Source of the DNA: Vigna angularis
Taxonomy: Eukaryota; Streptophyta; Magnoliopsida; Fabales; Fabaceae
NCBI RefSeq assembly: GCF_016808095.1
Contig: NC_068971.1
Span: forward strand, 24,634,131-24,698,130
Direction: 5' to 3'
DNA length: 64,000 nucleotides
This document shows positions 25,001 to 33,381 of the stretch, piece after piece (the first letter of the stretch is position 1; the number at the start of each line of letters is the position of its first letter). The notes beneath the pieces are model-generated. The model was not told the origin of the DNA. It did not search any database and saw only the letters and a program-made list of their open reading frames with translations. Both the position numbers and the translations under genes were made by a program.

Positions 25001-28000
25001 ATATTATGTCTAGGATTACCCTATTTATCATGATTATATTGTGTCTAGGGTTACCCTATTTATCATGTATTTGTGTATCAATTTATTCTTATAAATAGAA
25101 GATTGTGAGAGGGATCAATCAAGCCCTCTAGAATTATTTTACAGTTTCAATCTTAAGTTGGTAGCAGAGCGGGTCGATCCCGCTCTGGTTTCTGTCTCGT
25201 AATATATATTTGTCCGGCGCCACAGTTCTTTGTCGCCCGCCGCTGCCCGCCGCTGCCCGCCGCCGGCCACCGTCAACCGTCGGCCACCGTCGGCCGTCGC
25301 CGGCCACCGTCCGGCCACCGTCTCCGGCCACCGTCCGGCCACCGTCCGGCCACCGTCACCGCCGGCCACCGCCCGCCATTGCCGGCCACCGTCGTCCATC
25401 ACTGTCAAAGTTTCCTTCGTCTAAACCCTTAGGGTTTTCTTGTTCTTCGTTAGTACTATTCGTCTTCTTCAGAAATGGCGTCTGGCAGTACTCTTTCCTT
25501 CTCTGGAAGTCCATCAATTACCTCCGAGAAGCTAAATGGAAAAAATTATCTATCATGGTCTGCTGCTGTTGAAATGTGGTTCCTTGGCCAAGGGCATTAT
25601 GACCACCTTGAGCGAGATGGAAGCCATGTGCCTACTGAAAAAGCTGATCAGTGGAAACAAGCAGATTTCCAGTTGTGTGCCCTGTTATGGCAATCAGTGG
25701 AACCCAAACTTTTTGTATCTTTGAGGGCTTTCAAAACTTGTCACTCCTTTTGGAAGAAAGCCCAAAGCATTTATGCCAACGATATTCAACGTCTCTATGA
25801 CACTACGAATAAACTTGCATCTCTTAAAATGGCAGACCATGATATGGTGTCCTTCATGACTGAAGCCCAATCTGCTGTCGAAGAACTTAGGATGTTTTTG
25901 GAAGTAGATCCATTAGAGGATATAAAAAAGAAACTAGACAAATTCTACATGGTGTTGATCCTTCGTGCCCTACATCCCGATTTTGATCATCTCAGAGATC
26001 AACTTCTAACTAGTCATGAGGTCCCCTCTATGGAAACATTGACCACTCGCCTTCTGCGTGTCCCGGTATCTCAAACTCAAGAAGCGCATGAACTAGTGGA
26101 ACCATCTGTCATGGTTGCCACACGAGGAAGAGGAGGACGTGGCACTAGAGGAGGAGGACGAGGAGGTCGGGGACGTACTCAATGCACATATTGTAAAAGG
26201 ATGGGTCATACTCAAGAGAATTGCTACTCCTTACATGGTTTCCCTTCCAAAACCGCCAATATTTCGAAGACTGAAACTTCCACTTTGAAAACTGAAACCT
26301 CTACTTCTATGTTTTCTGAGGATGAATATCAAGAGTATTTAAGGTTAAAGTCTAACAGCTTGGCACAACCATCTCAATCTCCCAATACATCAACAGCCTG
26401 CGTTTCTCAATCTATGGAATGTCAAAATTCATGGGTAATTGACTCAGGTGCTTCTGATCACATTTCTGGTAATACCTCTTTGTTCTCATCTATTTCCTTT
26501 CGAGAAAAACCTCATTTCATAACTCTTGCAAATGGATCTAAAACTTCTTCCAAAGGAGTCGGTCATGTTTCTTTGTCTCCCTCCCTCAATCTCAACTCAG
26601 TCCTTTTTGTCCCTAATTGTCCTTTTAATTTAATTTCCTTAAGCCAGTTGACTAAAATGTTAAATTGTTCAATAACCTTTGATCATAAATCTTTTGTTAT
26701 ACAGGAGCGTGGTTCGGGGAGACAGATTGGAGAAGGATATGAAGCTGGCGGATTATACCATTTTGGATCTCGTCCAAGGGTGTCTTGTGTTGCTGCTCTT
26801 AATCCTAAAGTGCTACATGATCGACTTGGCCATCCTCATTTGTCCAAATTAAAAAAGATGTGTCCTGAACTTAGTGGTCTCCAAACCTTAGAATGTGAGT
26901 CATGTCAATTAGGAAAACATGTTAGATCTTCCTTTCCTAAAAGGTCTCAATCAATATGTAATTCTAGTTTTTCCATCATCCATTCTGATATATGGGGACC
27001 TAGTCGTATCTCCTCCTTTGGTTATAGATATTTTGTTACCTTTATTGATGAATATTCAAGATGTACTTGGGTTTATCTTATGAAAAATCGTTCTGAATTG
27101 TTAGCTATCTTTACATCCTTTTTGAATGAAATCAAGAATCAATTTGGTCAAGTAATCAAAATATTAAGAAGTGATAATGCCAAAGAGTATTTTTCATCCT
27201 CCTTTTCTGCCATCTTGAGTTCCCATGGTATCTTACATCAGTCTACTTGTCCTCATACACCACAGCAAAATGGTATAGCAGAACGAAAAAATAGACACTT
27301 GGTTGAAACTGCTCGTACCCTTTTGCTTGGTGCCCATATTCCTGTCCATCACTGGGGGGATGCCATCTTAACTGCATGTTATCTTATTAATAGGATGCCC
27401 TCCTCCTCTCTTGATAATAAAGTCCCTTTCTCCATTTTGTTTCCTAATGATCCTCTCTTTCATACATCTCCCCGAGTGTTTGGCTGTGTATGTTTTGTTC
27501 ATGACATGTCTCCAGGTCTAGACAAACTCTCCGCTCGCGCTCTCAAATGTGTCTTCTTAGGCTATTCTCGACTTCAAAAAGGATATCGGTGTTACTCTCC
27601 TGAAACTAAGAAGTATTACATGTCTGCCAATGTCACATTCTTTGAACAGACTCCTTACTTCTCTCCATCTGTTCAGGATGTTTCTATCCTCCAGCAGGTC
27701 CTTCCTATTCCAATGGTTGAGTCAAATAGCTCCACTGTTTCTGTCATTCCCAGTCATGATCACAATCCTTCTACACCTGTTTCTCCACATACTGAGATCA
27801 TCCCACACAGGGCCCCAATGGATAGTCCACCTCCCCAAGACAATGGTGAATCTCCTACTTCAGATTCTTCTCCCTCGTCACCTCCTCCCACGCCTCCTGG
27901 TGCAAATGATTCAGCATGGCCTATTGCCCTCAGAAAAGGTACTCGTTCCACTCGGAACCCTCATCCCATTTATAATTTTCTAAGCTATCATCGATTGTCG

Positions 28001-30533
28001 CCCTCCTATTTTTCTCTTTTATCCTCAATGTCCTCTGTTGTTATACCCAAGAATGTGAAAGAAGCACTTGATCATCCTGGATGGCGACAAGCTATGATTG
28101 CAGAAATGCAGGCTCTTGACCACAGTAATACTTGGGAGCTGGTGCCCCTTCCCCCAGGAAAAAAGGCGGTTGGTTGTCGATGGGTGTATGCAGTTAAAGT
28201 TGGCCCTGATGGTGAAATTGATCGGCTCAAAGCTCGGCTTGTTGCAAAAGGTTACACTCAGGTTTATGGTCTTGATTATTGTGACACTTTCTCTCCTGTA
28301 GCCAAGATGACTACTATTCGTCTCTTCTTTGCCATGGCAGCCATTCGTCACTGGCCACTTCATCAATTGGATATCAAGAATGCCTTCCTACATGGTGATC
28401 TTGAGGAAGAAGTTTATATGGAGCAACCTCTAGGGTTTGTTGCTCAGGGGGAGTCTGGTATGGTATGCAAATTGCATCGATCTCTATATGGCCTCAAGCA
28501 ATCCCCACGTGCTTGGTTTGGAAAGTTTAGCTCCATTGTTCAAAAATTTGGGCTAAAACGCAGTGAAGCAGACCATTCAGTTTTTTATTGTCATTCTTCT
28601 CTCGGGAAATGTGTTTACTTAATAGTATATGTTGATGATATTGTCATTACAGGAAATGATGCTGTTGGAATATCTCAACTAAAAGAGTACTTGTGTAGAC
28701 ATTTTCAAACCAAGGATCTTGGAAGTCTCAAATATTTCTTAGGCATTGAAGTAGCGCAATCAAAAGATGGAGTTGTAATCTCCCAAAGGAAGTATGCTCT
28801 TGATATATTACAAGAAACAGGCATGATTGATTGTAGACCGGTAGACAGTCCCATGGACCCAAACCAGAAATTAAGGACAGAAGAAGGTGAATTATTCTCC
28901 GATCCAGAGAGGTATAGGAGGCTGGTTGGCAAACTGATTTATCTCACTATTACAAGGCCAGATCTATCCTTTGCAGTTGGAGTGGTTAGTCAGTTCATGC
29001 AGGCTCCATGTATTGACCATTGGAATGCTCTCATTCGCATTCTAAGGTATGTAAAGAAGGCTCCCGGGCAAGGATTGTTATATGAAGATAAAGGAAGCAT
29101 TCATGTCTCTGGGTATTGTGATGCAGATTGGGCAGGTTCACCTATTGATAGACGGTCTACAACAGGATATTGTGTTTTTCTGGGAGGAAACATTATTTCA
29201 TGGAAAAGTAAGAAACAGAATGTAGTAGCTCGATCAACCGCGGAAGCCGAGTATAGGGCAATGGCATCACTAACATGTGAACTTATATGGGTGAAACAAT
29301 TCCTTCAAGAGGTTAAATTTTGTGACATCCATACTATGAAGATGTATTGCGACAATCAAGCTGCTCTCCACATTGCATCAAATCCAGTGTTTCACGAGAG
29401 GACTAAACATATAGAAATTGATTGTCATTTTGTTCGTGAAAAGTTGTTGACCAAAGAAATATGTACTGAGTTTATTGGGTCAAACGATCAACTCGCAGAT
29501 GTATTGACCAAGTCATTAAGGGGTCCTCGGATTGAGTTTATTTGTTCCAAGCTTGGTACATACAATTTGTATGCTCCAGCTTGAGGGGGAGTGTTAGGAT
29601 ATTTATCCTATTTTATCATCATTATAGTGTGTCAAGGGTTACCCTATTTATCATGATTATATTATGTCTAGGATTACCCTATTTATCATGATTATATTGT
29701 GTCTAGGGTTACCCTATTTATCATGTATTTGTGTATCAATTTATTCTTATAAATAGAAGATTGTGAGAGGGATCAATCAAGCCCTCTAGAATTATTTTAC
29801 AGTTTCAATACTCATGTCGACACTAGTTGTGGCACATGACGGCGACTCCATCAGCAACACAGTTTTCAAACTTGTGATCATCATTTTAATACACACCTTT
29901 CTAACCCACCGCTAACCTCAGGGTGCTGGCAACAACAGACATTTGTGTGGCAATAGAAACAAAGCTCCCAACATTTGGAGTTATTATACCAACTTGAACT
30001 ATGTAAAGAAATTTACAATATTTTATCAATGATAATCATACAAATTACATTCTCATCACCTATATTTGTAACAATCTAACTCTCTAAAATAACAAAAGAA
30101 AAATATGTTTAAGTGAATAGCAAGATTCCGAAGATATTTTTATCCTAATAATCCTCCATTTACAAAAAATTTGGTATTTGTTTACAGCAATCTTCTACTT
30201 CTTTCAAGGAATACTCCACACTATCAAGAAGAGGAAACAAAAATGTAGACGTTGCTAGAAAAGATTTTAATTCACTTGATGATTGTGAAATTCTTGAAAT
30301 TGTTAATTTGTTTGTAGATGAACCTGAGCTAGAGTGTCTTTCACAATGATGATGATGATCAATGGAATGTCTTAAATGAATTAAAATCTCTTTTCACATT
30401 TTGGATTTTAGATTGATAGATTAGATCCAGATCCATTTTTGTTACAGGCAACAATTTGTTCAAACTTTGTATATGACTAGCTTTTTTAAGATGATTTTGA
30501 ATTTATAACTCTTGATTGTCAAATTACATAATT

Positions 30534-30583
<50 letters not shown>

Positions 30584-33343
30584 TGTCATCGGATCCTACA
30601 TTTTAGATAACACAGATGTCAGTGAATGTGCCCGTGTTGTGCTCACTGTCCGTGTTTCATAGGTCTCTACAAGTTTACATAACTATCAAGTTTGGCAACC
30701 TTGTATACGGTAACATTCGACCTAGATATAGACCAAATATTTCGAGAGATTATTTATTATGAGACCCTCTTAGCAACTTCTTTCAATATTTGTCTTGGTC
30801 TTTCTCTCTGCGTTCTCATATACCACTAAAACCATGCAATATTTTTGGTTACTAATTGCTGTTTAAGGTTCGTATAAAGTAAACACATAAAGGTCACATT
30901 ATTAGAACAACCAAAAAAGTACTCATAGGTGAAAAGTCAAACTAGCAACCTTAAACTGTATAATAAATGAACTTAATTGAAGGTGACTTTGAAGAAGCAA
31001 CTTTGGTTTCTTACATGCCAATAAACTAAACATATCAGCCAGGCCATAATAGCTTCTGAACTTCTATAATATGTAAGGACAATTAAAAAAGGTGATATTA
31101 AGCACAAACCTGCCCTGTGCAAATGATAACAGGATCTTTCATTAGCTCTAGAGATATTGGACAGCGAAACTCATCAGGTATAACCAGTGATTGCGTACAT
31201 GATTTCACATATGACTCATCAGTATGTCGAGATATATCCTCACTTGGTGACACAATAATGTTTCCTGATTCCACCATTAAGAAATCTTGGATTTTTTTCA
31301 GCACAACCAACGACATATCCTGTATCCTTTTCTGAGAATGATCCCACCTCTCTCCGCCCATCTTTTCTAGAGCAAGTGACTCTTGCTTGACATCATCCAC
31401 ATTGATAAATTGTAGCTTTTCACAGATTGAACGTAGTTCAGCAGTTTCAGTCTTCACATCATAGCTCTGGTTGTAAACAGACAAAAGTTGTTCATAAAGC
31501 TGAAGACCCACTGGATCAAACTGCTCTTTAGCTCTTCTAAACTGAGTGGTCACAAGTGCAACCTGAAGATGACAACAGTAGCAGAGAAATAAGAACTTAC
31601 AATTAAGACAGAACAAAAAGTGGTAGCAACAGACAAACAAGAAATTGATCAACTTACTACAAATGAAGACAAAGAAACCATAGAAAATATTATTTTTCGG
31701 AGGATATTTAACAGATCTATAACAAAACTTATTTGAGCTTATCTCATAATATAAAGACTTAAACAAATATTTAATTTCATAAAGTGGCATGTGACTTTTC
31801 TGTCAGCTCTTTTTAGCTTTTTCCGATTTTTTTAGCGAAGCTTACATAAACAGGCTACTAGTTTCACATGTTTTGGTGCTTCAATAGAGAGAGAGAGAGA
31901 GCAATAATCTGCAGCAATGAAATTGTTAAATCGAAAAAAAAACACTTAAACAAGTCTGAACAAATAATCACTTATATCTTTAAAGCTCTCCCAAAGCTGA
32001 CAAAAGTAAGCAAAAAAATACGTTCAATCTGACACGCACTAAACTATTTACCCAAATGTGACCTTACGTTCTTAGTAATTAGCAAAGCAATGCTTCATGG
32101 TATAACCAAAAAGAAAAAACTAAATTATTTCTCATGATATTGAATGCACTCAATCACCTTTACAAAATTACTAACATGCAATATTCTCCTTGAGTTAGAA
32201 GTATCAAGTTTTCCCGAGAAAGAATACAAACATTATTCACCTGTTCCTTGATTTCTTCAGAAACATCAAGCTCATCAAAGGAGATCTTCCTCATGGCATG
32301 TTCAAAACGAACAGCAACATCTGTGAACCTGTGTTTAACTTGCTCTCTGTCCAGTATCTGCAATTCCAAGCAAGCATCCACAGAACCAAAAACCAGATGA
32401 AATTCAAATATACAACAAATGACATTACAAAAAGCAAACCATAAAGAAGTACGTGCAACACACCCTATAATATTCTTTTGAAGGCACAATATTAATTAAA
32501 TTTCAGTTTAACTACTCATTTGGCAACGCTAATTCTCTTTTGAACACACTTTGCTGATTAAATTTTAGTTTAATTACTCCTGTAATTTCTACGCTTACAA
32601 TTCTTTCCCTTTCAAATTCCTATATCTAAAAACATTTCCTTCCAGTGATACACAATAATGTTTTTATTCTTTATCATCTTTAGTACCTGCACATATAATT
32701 TTAATATATTTTAGTTTGTTCAAAGAAGAATATAGGTGAGTTTTTATATTTTAAAATAAATTAATTTTTTTCAATACATCAAAATCAGTGTATTTTGTAT
32801 AAAAAGTAAATTAATTTTTTTTCTAATATATCAAAGTAATTATTTTGTAGAGACGGTGAGAAACAAGTAATTAAACCTAAAATTTTCTTTTAAAAATTTT
32901 CAAAAATTACGAGTAAAACAGTGAATCTCATTAAAGAAACGAGATATGGTATAATCGGTGTTTGTAACTTTTAATGAATTTTAAAATAATTTAAAAAAAA
33001 AAAGTGTTTAGCTATCATTTTTCAAACGAGCAATGCAATTTGGTTACACAAAGCTCGTTGAGTGAATTGAAGAACGTACCATGAAAACCTGGCTTGCAGT
33101 GGTGGCGAATTGGAGCAAATCTCTGGCCTTGAAGAGCGCTTCCTGAAGTGCGTGGAAGGAAACGGCACCCGTCAACTCGACGTTGTCATGCAATTCGAGG
33201 AAGAGAGGAGCGAGGAAGCGTATGCGGCGAGCGAGGTCGCAGCATTGGGTCCTGATGATGGGCTTGAAGGAGGAGAGGTACGAGATTTGGGTGGAAACGC
33301 GGGTGAGGTTGCGGAGCACCCAGGAAGGGTCGGTTTCCGCCAT
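12267..33343 (-). CDS. Plant U-box/ARM-repeat E3 ubiquitin ligase (PUB-ARM), 5 coding exons
   Basis: Coding exons (minus): 33343-33080, 32357-32241, 31562-31110, 15765-15486, 13066-12267. They join through GT-AG introns into an uninterrupted 637-residue protein, close to the usual length of the PUB12/13/14-SPL11 group. Order: N-terminal helical U-box N-terminal domain (UND, about 1-240), U-box (about 254-328, with [16 protein letters not shown] then [15 protein letters not shown] and CPKTQQ), and ARM repeats (about 345-625). The U-box recruits a ubiquitin-loaded E2 and the ARM repeats bind substrate or receptor kinases; known relatives act in immunity, cell-death and hormone control. The start is the ATG at 33343; the longer open frame upstream has no ATG. 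Intron 3 (15,344 bp) splits the U-box at phase 0 and is full of transposons. All key segments look intact. The exact orthologue is not assigned. Confidence 0.93.
13067..15485 (-). other. Intron 4 of the U-box gene
   Basis: This is a 2,419-bp GT-AG intron. It contains a short (TA)n tract near 13638-13655 and nothing recognisable as a transposon domain. Open frames inside (for example 14263-14445) have no identifiable product. Confidence 0.75.
15486..15765 (-). CDS. U-box gene exon 4 (residues 279-371), second half of the U-box
   Basis: Acceptor TTGTAG|ACATATGAACG at 15765; donor GCTGTAG|GTGAGC at 15486. It encodes [20 protein letters not shown], then a linker and the start of the first ARM repeat ([17 protein letters not shown]). 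The exon has 280 bases, so the final G joins exon 5 as a GGG codon. The frame is maintained exactly across both junctions. Confidence 0.92.
16370..18660 (+). repeat. Solo-LTR-like block inside intron 3
   Basis: The block begins TGTGAGAACCCAAAATTTGG and ends near TTTTGGGATGATGTAACC, which resembles the ends of long LTRs of plant Ty3 elements. It has no coding domain and is richer in G+T than the rest of the intron. It holds a cluster of TCGCATAGCGA/CGCTATGCGA palindrome-like motifs (17345-17745) and two 'ggacgtaattccatg' repeats (17956 and 18010). No target duplication was confirmed, so the ends are approximate. Confidence 0.5.
19790..20187 (-). mobile_element. Ty1/copia relic A: 3' end of pol, PPT and LTR
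   Basis: Read on the minus strand: a decayed end of a copia polyprotein (20190 down to 20090), a purine tract GGTTGAGGGGAAG, then an LTR starting TGTTGAAATAAGTAATAAG at 20078. Within the LTR a segment of about 110 bp is duplicated in tandem (about 19793-19900 and 19903-20012). A second piece of the same LTR lies at 20811-20967. Confidence 0.65.
20188..20802 (+). mobile_element. Ty1/copia relic B: RNase H end and 3' LTR
   Basis: On the plus strand: the copia RNase H end ([20 protein letters not shown], then CDNQAALHI and [13 protein letters not shown]), a stop, and a decayed tail. A polypurine tract CTTGAGGGAGAG follows, then an LTR from 20590 (TGTTAAACATATTGC) to about 20802. It contains TATAAATATA. 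The 5' part of the element is missing. It interrupts relic A, which runs in the opposite direction. Confidence 0.75.
20811..20967 (-). repeat. Second LTR fragment of copia relic A
   Basis: It matches 19930-20078 (GTGGAAGATGAAAGATCAAA ... ATTACTTATTTCAACA) and so is part of the other LTR of relic A, truncated where relic B begins. Confidence 0.65.
21617..22189 (-). mobile_element. TRIM retrotransposon 1
   Basis: Two direct repeats of about 190 bp (21617-21812 and 22002-22189) start, on the minus strand, TGTTAGAATTCCAA. Next to the 5' repeat is a primer-binding-like ATATCAGAGCCAAATT (compare TGGTATCAGAGC, initiator Met tRNA). Next to the 3' repeat is the purine tract GAAGGGGGAGAT. The internal part is about 190 bp and non-coding. 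This is the layout of a terminal-repeat retrotransposon in miniature. The LTR copies differ at many sites, so it is old. No target duplication was confirmed. Confidence 0.75.
22921..23311 (-). mobile_element. TRIM retrotransposon 2 with 5-bp duplication
   Basis: Two 120-bp LTRs (22921-23040 and 23192-23311) begin, on the minus strand, TGTTGGAAGT and end CTTCTTAACA. Internal sequence: TGGTATCAGAGTCATGG (initiator Met tRNA primer site) directly after the 5' LTR and a purine tract GAGGGGGG before the 3' LTR. The direct repeat GAATG flanks the element (22916-22920 and 23312-23316). It has no coding capacity and needs enzymes from another element. Confidence 0.88.
23640..24620 (-). pseudogene. Degraded Ty1/copia gag and protease relic
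   Basis: On the minus strand, an open segment at 24321-24004 carries the copia gag region ([20 protein letters not shown]) and a decayed zinc knuckle ([15 protein letters not shown]). Upstream, broken sequence resembles the preceding gag part. Downstream, near 23770, a protease-like 'WIINS-PTNHV' is visible. The catalytic aspartate position appears changed and frames are broken, so it is inactive. Confidence 0.65.
24753..24933 (+). repeat. 181-bp direct repeat, left copy
   Basis: This segment (TACTCATGTCGACACTAG ... GGAGTTATTATAC) ends exactly where the copia 5' LTR begins. An identical 181-bp copy follows the 3' LTR after one extra A. See findings. Confidence 0.97.
24934..25149 (+). repeat. 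5' LTR of intact copia element
   Basis: It starts TGTTAGGATATTTATCC and ends TTTACAGTTTCA. It contains a triplicated unit of about 35 bp ('ggttaccctatttatcatga' type) and a TATA box (TATAAATA, 25090-25097), about 50 bp before the LTR end. Confidence 0.95.
25216..25400 (+). repeat. GC-rich leader minisatellite of the copia element
   Basis: Imperfect tandem copies of GTCCGGCCACC and CGCCGCTGCC run between the primer-binding site and the polyprotein start. The segment is strikingly GC-rich compared with the rest of the window. No frame from it is part of the polyprotein. Confidence 0.85.
25475..29584 (+). CDS. Ty1/copia Gag-Pol polyprotein, intact
   Basis: It is 1,369 residues from ATG 25475 to the stop before the polypurine tract, in the normal copia domain order. 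The gag capsid region (about 10-215) includes [16 protein letters not shown]. An RGRGGRG-rich stretch and a CCHC zinc knuckle follow ([14 protein letters not shown], about 237-250). The aspartic protease motif [11 protein letters not shown] is near 320. The integrase zinc-binding start is [12 protein letters not shown] with CESCQLGKH (about 448-480), and the integrase core starts at IHSDIWGP. Reverse transcriptase has YVDDIVITG near 1052. RNase H has [20 protein letters not shown], with later [10 protein letters not shown]. No stop or frameshift. It makes the proteins for reverse transcription and integration of its own RNA. The copia lineage was not assigned. Confidence 0.97.
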   Translation: MASGSTLSFSGSPSITSEKLNGKNYLSWSAAVEMWFLGQGHYDHLERDGSHVPTEKADQWKQADFQLCALLWQSVEPKLFVSLRAFKTCHSFWKKAQSIYANDIQRLYDTTNKLASLKMADHDMVSFMTEAQSAVEELRMFLEVDPLEDIKKKLDKFYMVLILRALHPDFDHLRDQLLTSHEVPSMETLTTRLLRVPVSQTQEAHELVEPSVMVATRGRGGRGTRGGGRGGRGRTQCTYCKRMGHTQENCYSLHGFPSKTANISKTETSTLKTETSTSMFSEDEYQEYLRLKSNSLAQPSQSPNTSTACVSQSMECQNSWVIDSGASDHISGNTSLFSSISFREKPHFITLANGSKTSSKGVGHVSLSPSLNLNSVLFVPNCPFNLISLSQLTKMLNCSITFDHKSFVIQERGSGRQIGEGYEAGGLYHFGSRPRVSCVAALNPKVLHDRLGHPHLSKLKKMCPELSGLQTLECESCQLGKHVRSSFPKRSQSICNSSFSIIHSDIWGPSRISSFGYRYFVTFIDEYSRCTWVYLMKNRSELLAIFTSFLNEIKNQFGQVIKILRSDNAKEYFSSSFSAILSSHGILHQSTCPHTPQQNGIAERKNRHLVETARTLLLGAHIPVHHWGDAILTACYLINRMPSSSLDNKVPFSILFPNDPLFHTSPRVFGCVCFVHDMSPGLDKLSARALKCVFLGYSRLQKGYRCYSPETKKYYMSANVTFFEQTPYFSPSVQDVSILQQVLPIPMVESNSSTVSVIPSHDHNPSTPVSPHTEIIPHRAPMDSPPPQDNGESPTSDSSPSSPPPTPPGANDSAWPIALRKGTRSTRNPHPIYNFLSYHRLSPSYFSLLSSMSSVVIPKNVKEALDHPGWRQAMIAEMQALDHSNTWELVPLPPGKKAVGCRWVYAVKVGPDGEIDRLKARLVAKGYTQVYGLDYCDTFSPVAKMTTIRLFFAMAAIRHWPLHQLDIKNAFLHGDLEEEVYMEQPLGFVAQGESGMVCKLHRSLYGLKQSPRAWFGKFSSIVQKFGLKRSEADHSVFYCHSSLGKCVYLIVYVDDIVITGNDAVGISQLKEYLCRHFQTKDLGSLKYFLGIEVAQSKDGVVISQRKYALDILQETGMIDCRPVDSPMDPNQKLRTEEGELFSDPERYRRLVGKLIYLTITRPDLSFAVGVVSQFMQAPCIDHWNALIRILRYVKKAPGQGLLYEDKGSIHVSGYCDADWAGSPIDRRSTTGYCVFLGGNIISWKSKKQNVVARSTAEAEYRAMASLTCELIWVKQFLQEVKFCDIHTMKMYCDNQAALHIASNPVFHERTKHIEIDCHFVREKLLTKEICTEFIGSNDQLADVLTKSLRGPRIEFICSKLGTYNLYAPA
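29592..29807 (+). repeat. 3' LTR of intact copia element
   Basis: Base for base the same as the 5' LTR as far as I can read. Its TATA box points toward exons 3-1 of the U-box gene on the antisense strand, so read-through transcription could make antisense RNA. Confidence 0.95.
29809..29989 (+). repeat. 181-bp direct repeat, right copy
   Basis: Identical to 24753-24933. It is separated from the 3' LTR by a single A (29808). After it, sequence continues as unique intron DNA (CAACTTGAACTATG). Confidence 0.97.
29990..31109 (-). other. Remaining part of intron 3
   Basis: AT-rich intron DNA with an (AT)22 microsatellite. A short open plus-strand stretch at 30187-30345 (containing [20 protein letters not shown]) looks protein-like but was not identified; it may be a transposon relic. 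Confidence 0.5.
30537..30580. repeat. (AT)22 microsatellite
   Basis: 44 bp of perfect AT dinucleotide repeat in intron 3 of the U-box gene; likely length-polymorphic. Confidence 0.97.
31110..31562 (-). CDS. U-box gene exon 3 (residues 128-278), first half of the U-box
   Basis: Acceptor CTTCAG|GTTGCA; donor GGGCAG|GTTTGT at 31110. It begins [16 protein letters not shown] and ends with [18 protein letters not shown] and then VIICTGQ. If intron 3 were retained, translation would stop after three intron-encoded residues (VCA), giving a protein cut in the middle of the U-box. Confidence 0.92.
32241..32357 (-). CDS. U-box gene exon 2 (residues 89-127)
   Basis: Acceptor TTGCAG before ATACTGGACAGAGAG; donor GAACAG|GTGAAT at 32241. 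It encodes the conserved [11 protein letters not shown] and [12 protein letters not shown] segments of the UND. It is 39 codons, phase 0. Intron 2 (31563-32240) is 678 bp, with no gene or element recognised. Confidence 0.9.
33080..33343 (-). CDS. U-box gene exon 1 (residues 1-88)
   Basis: It encodes the start of the UND helical domain ([12 protein letters not shown]... ending QVFM). The donor is ATG|GTACGT at 33080/33079. The exon is exactly 88 codons, phase 0. Intron 1 (32358-33079) is 722 bp, AT-rich and without visible inserts. Confidence 0.9.
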
Positions 33344-33381
33344 AGATAGAAGAAGCGAAGCGAGAATGCCGAGGCGCGTGT

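Larger units (their letters stand above)
24934..29807 (+). mobile_element. Intact young Ty1/copia LTR retrotransposon in intron 3
   Basis: Two 216-bp LTRs (24934-25149 and 29592-29807), TG...CA, with no difference seen by eye. A primer-binding site TGGTAGCAGAGC (25159-25170) lies 9 bp after the 5' LTR, and a polypurine tract TTGAGGGGGAG (29581-29591) precedes the 3' LTR. One uninterrupted polyprotein of 1,369 codons lies between them. The element is opposite in orientation to the U-box gene. The 5' leader (25216-25400) is a GC-rich repeat. Everything needed for mobility appears present. Confidence 0.97.

Noticed and set aside
25139..25424. Overlapping frames rich in Arg/Gly or Pro/Arg in the copia leader
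   Set aside because: They are artefacts of the GC-rich leader repeat and lie before the true polyprotein start.
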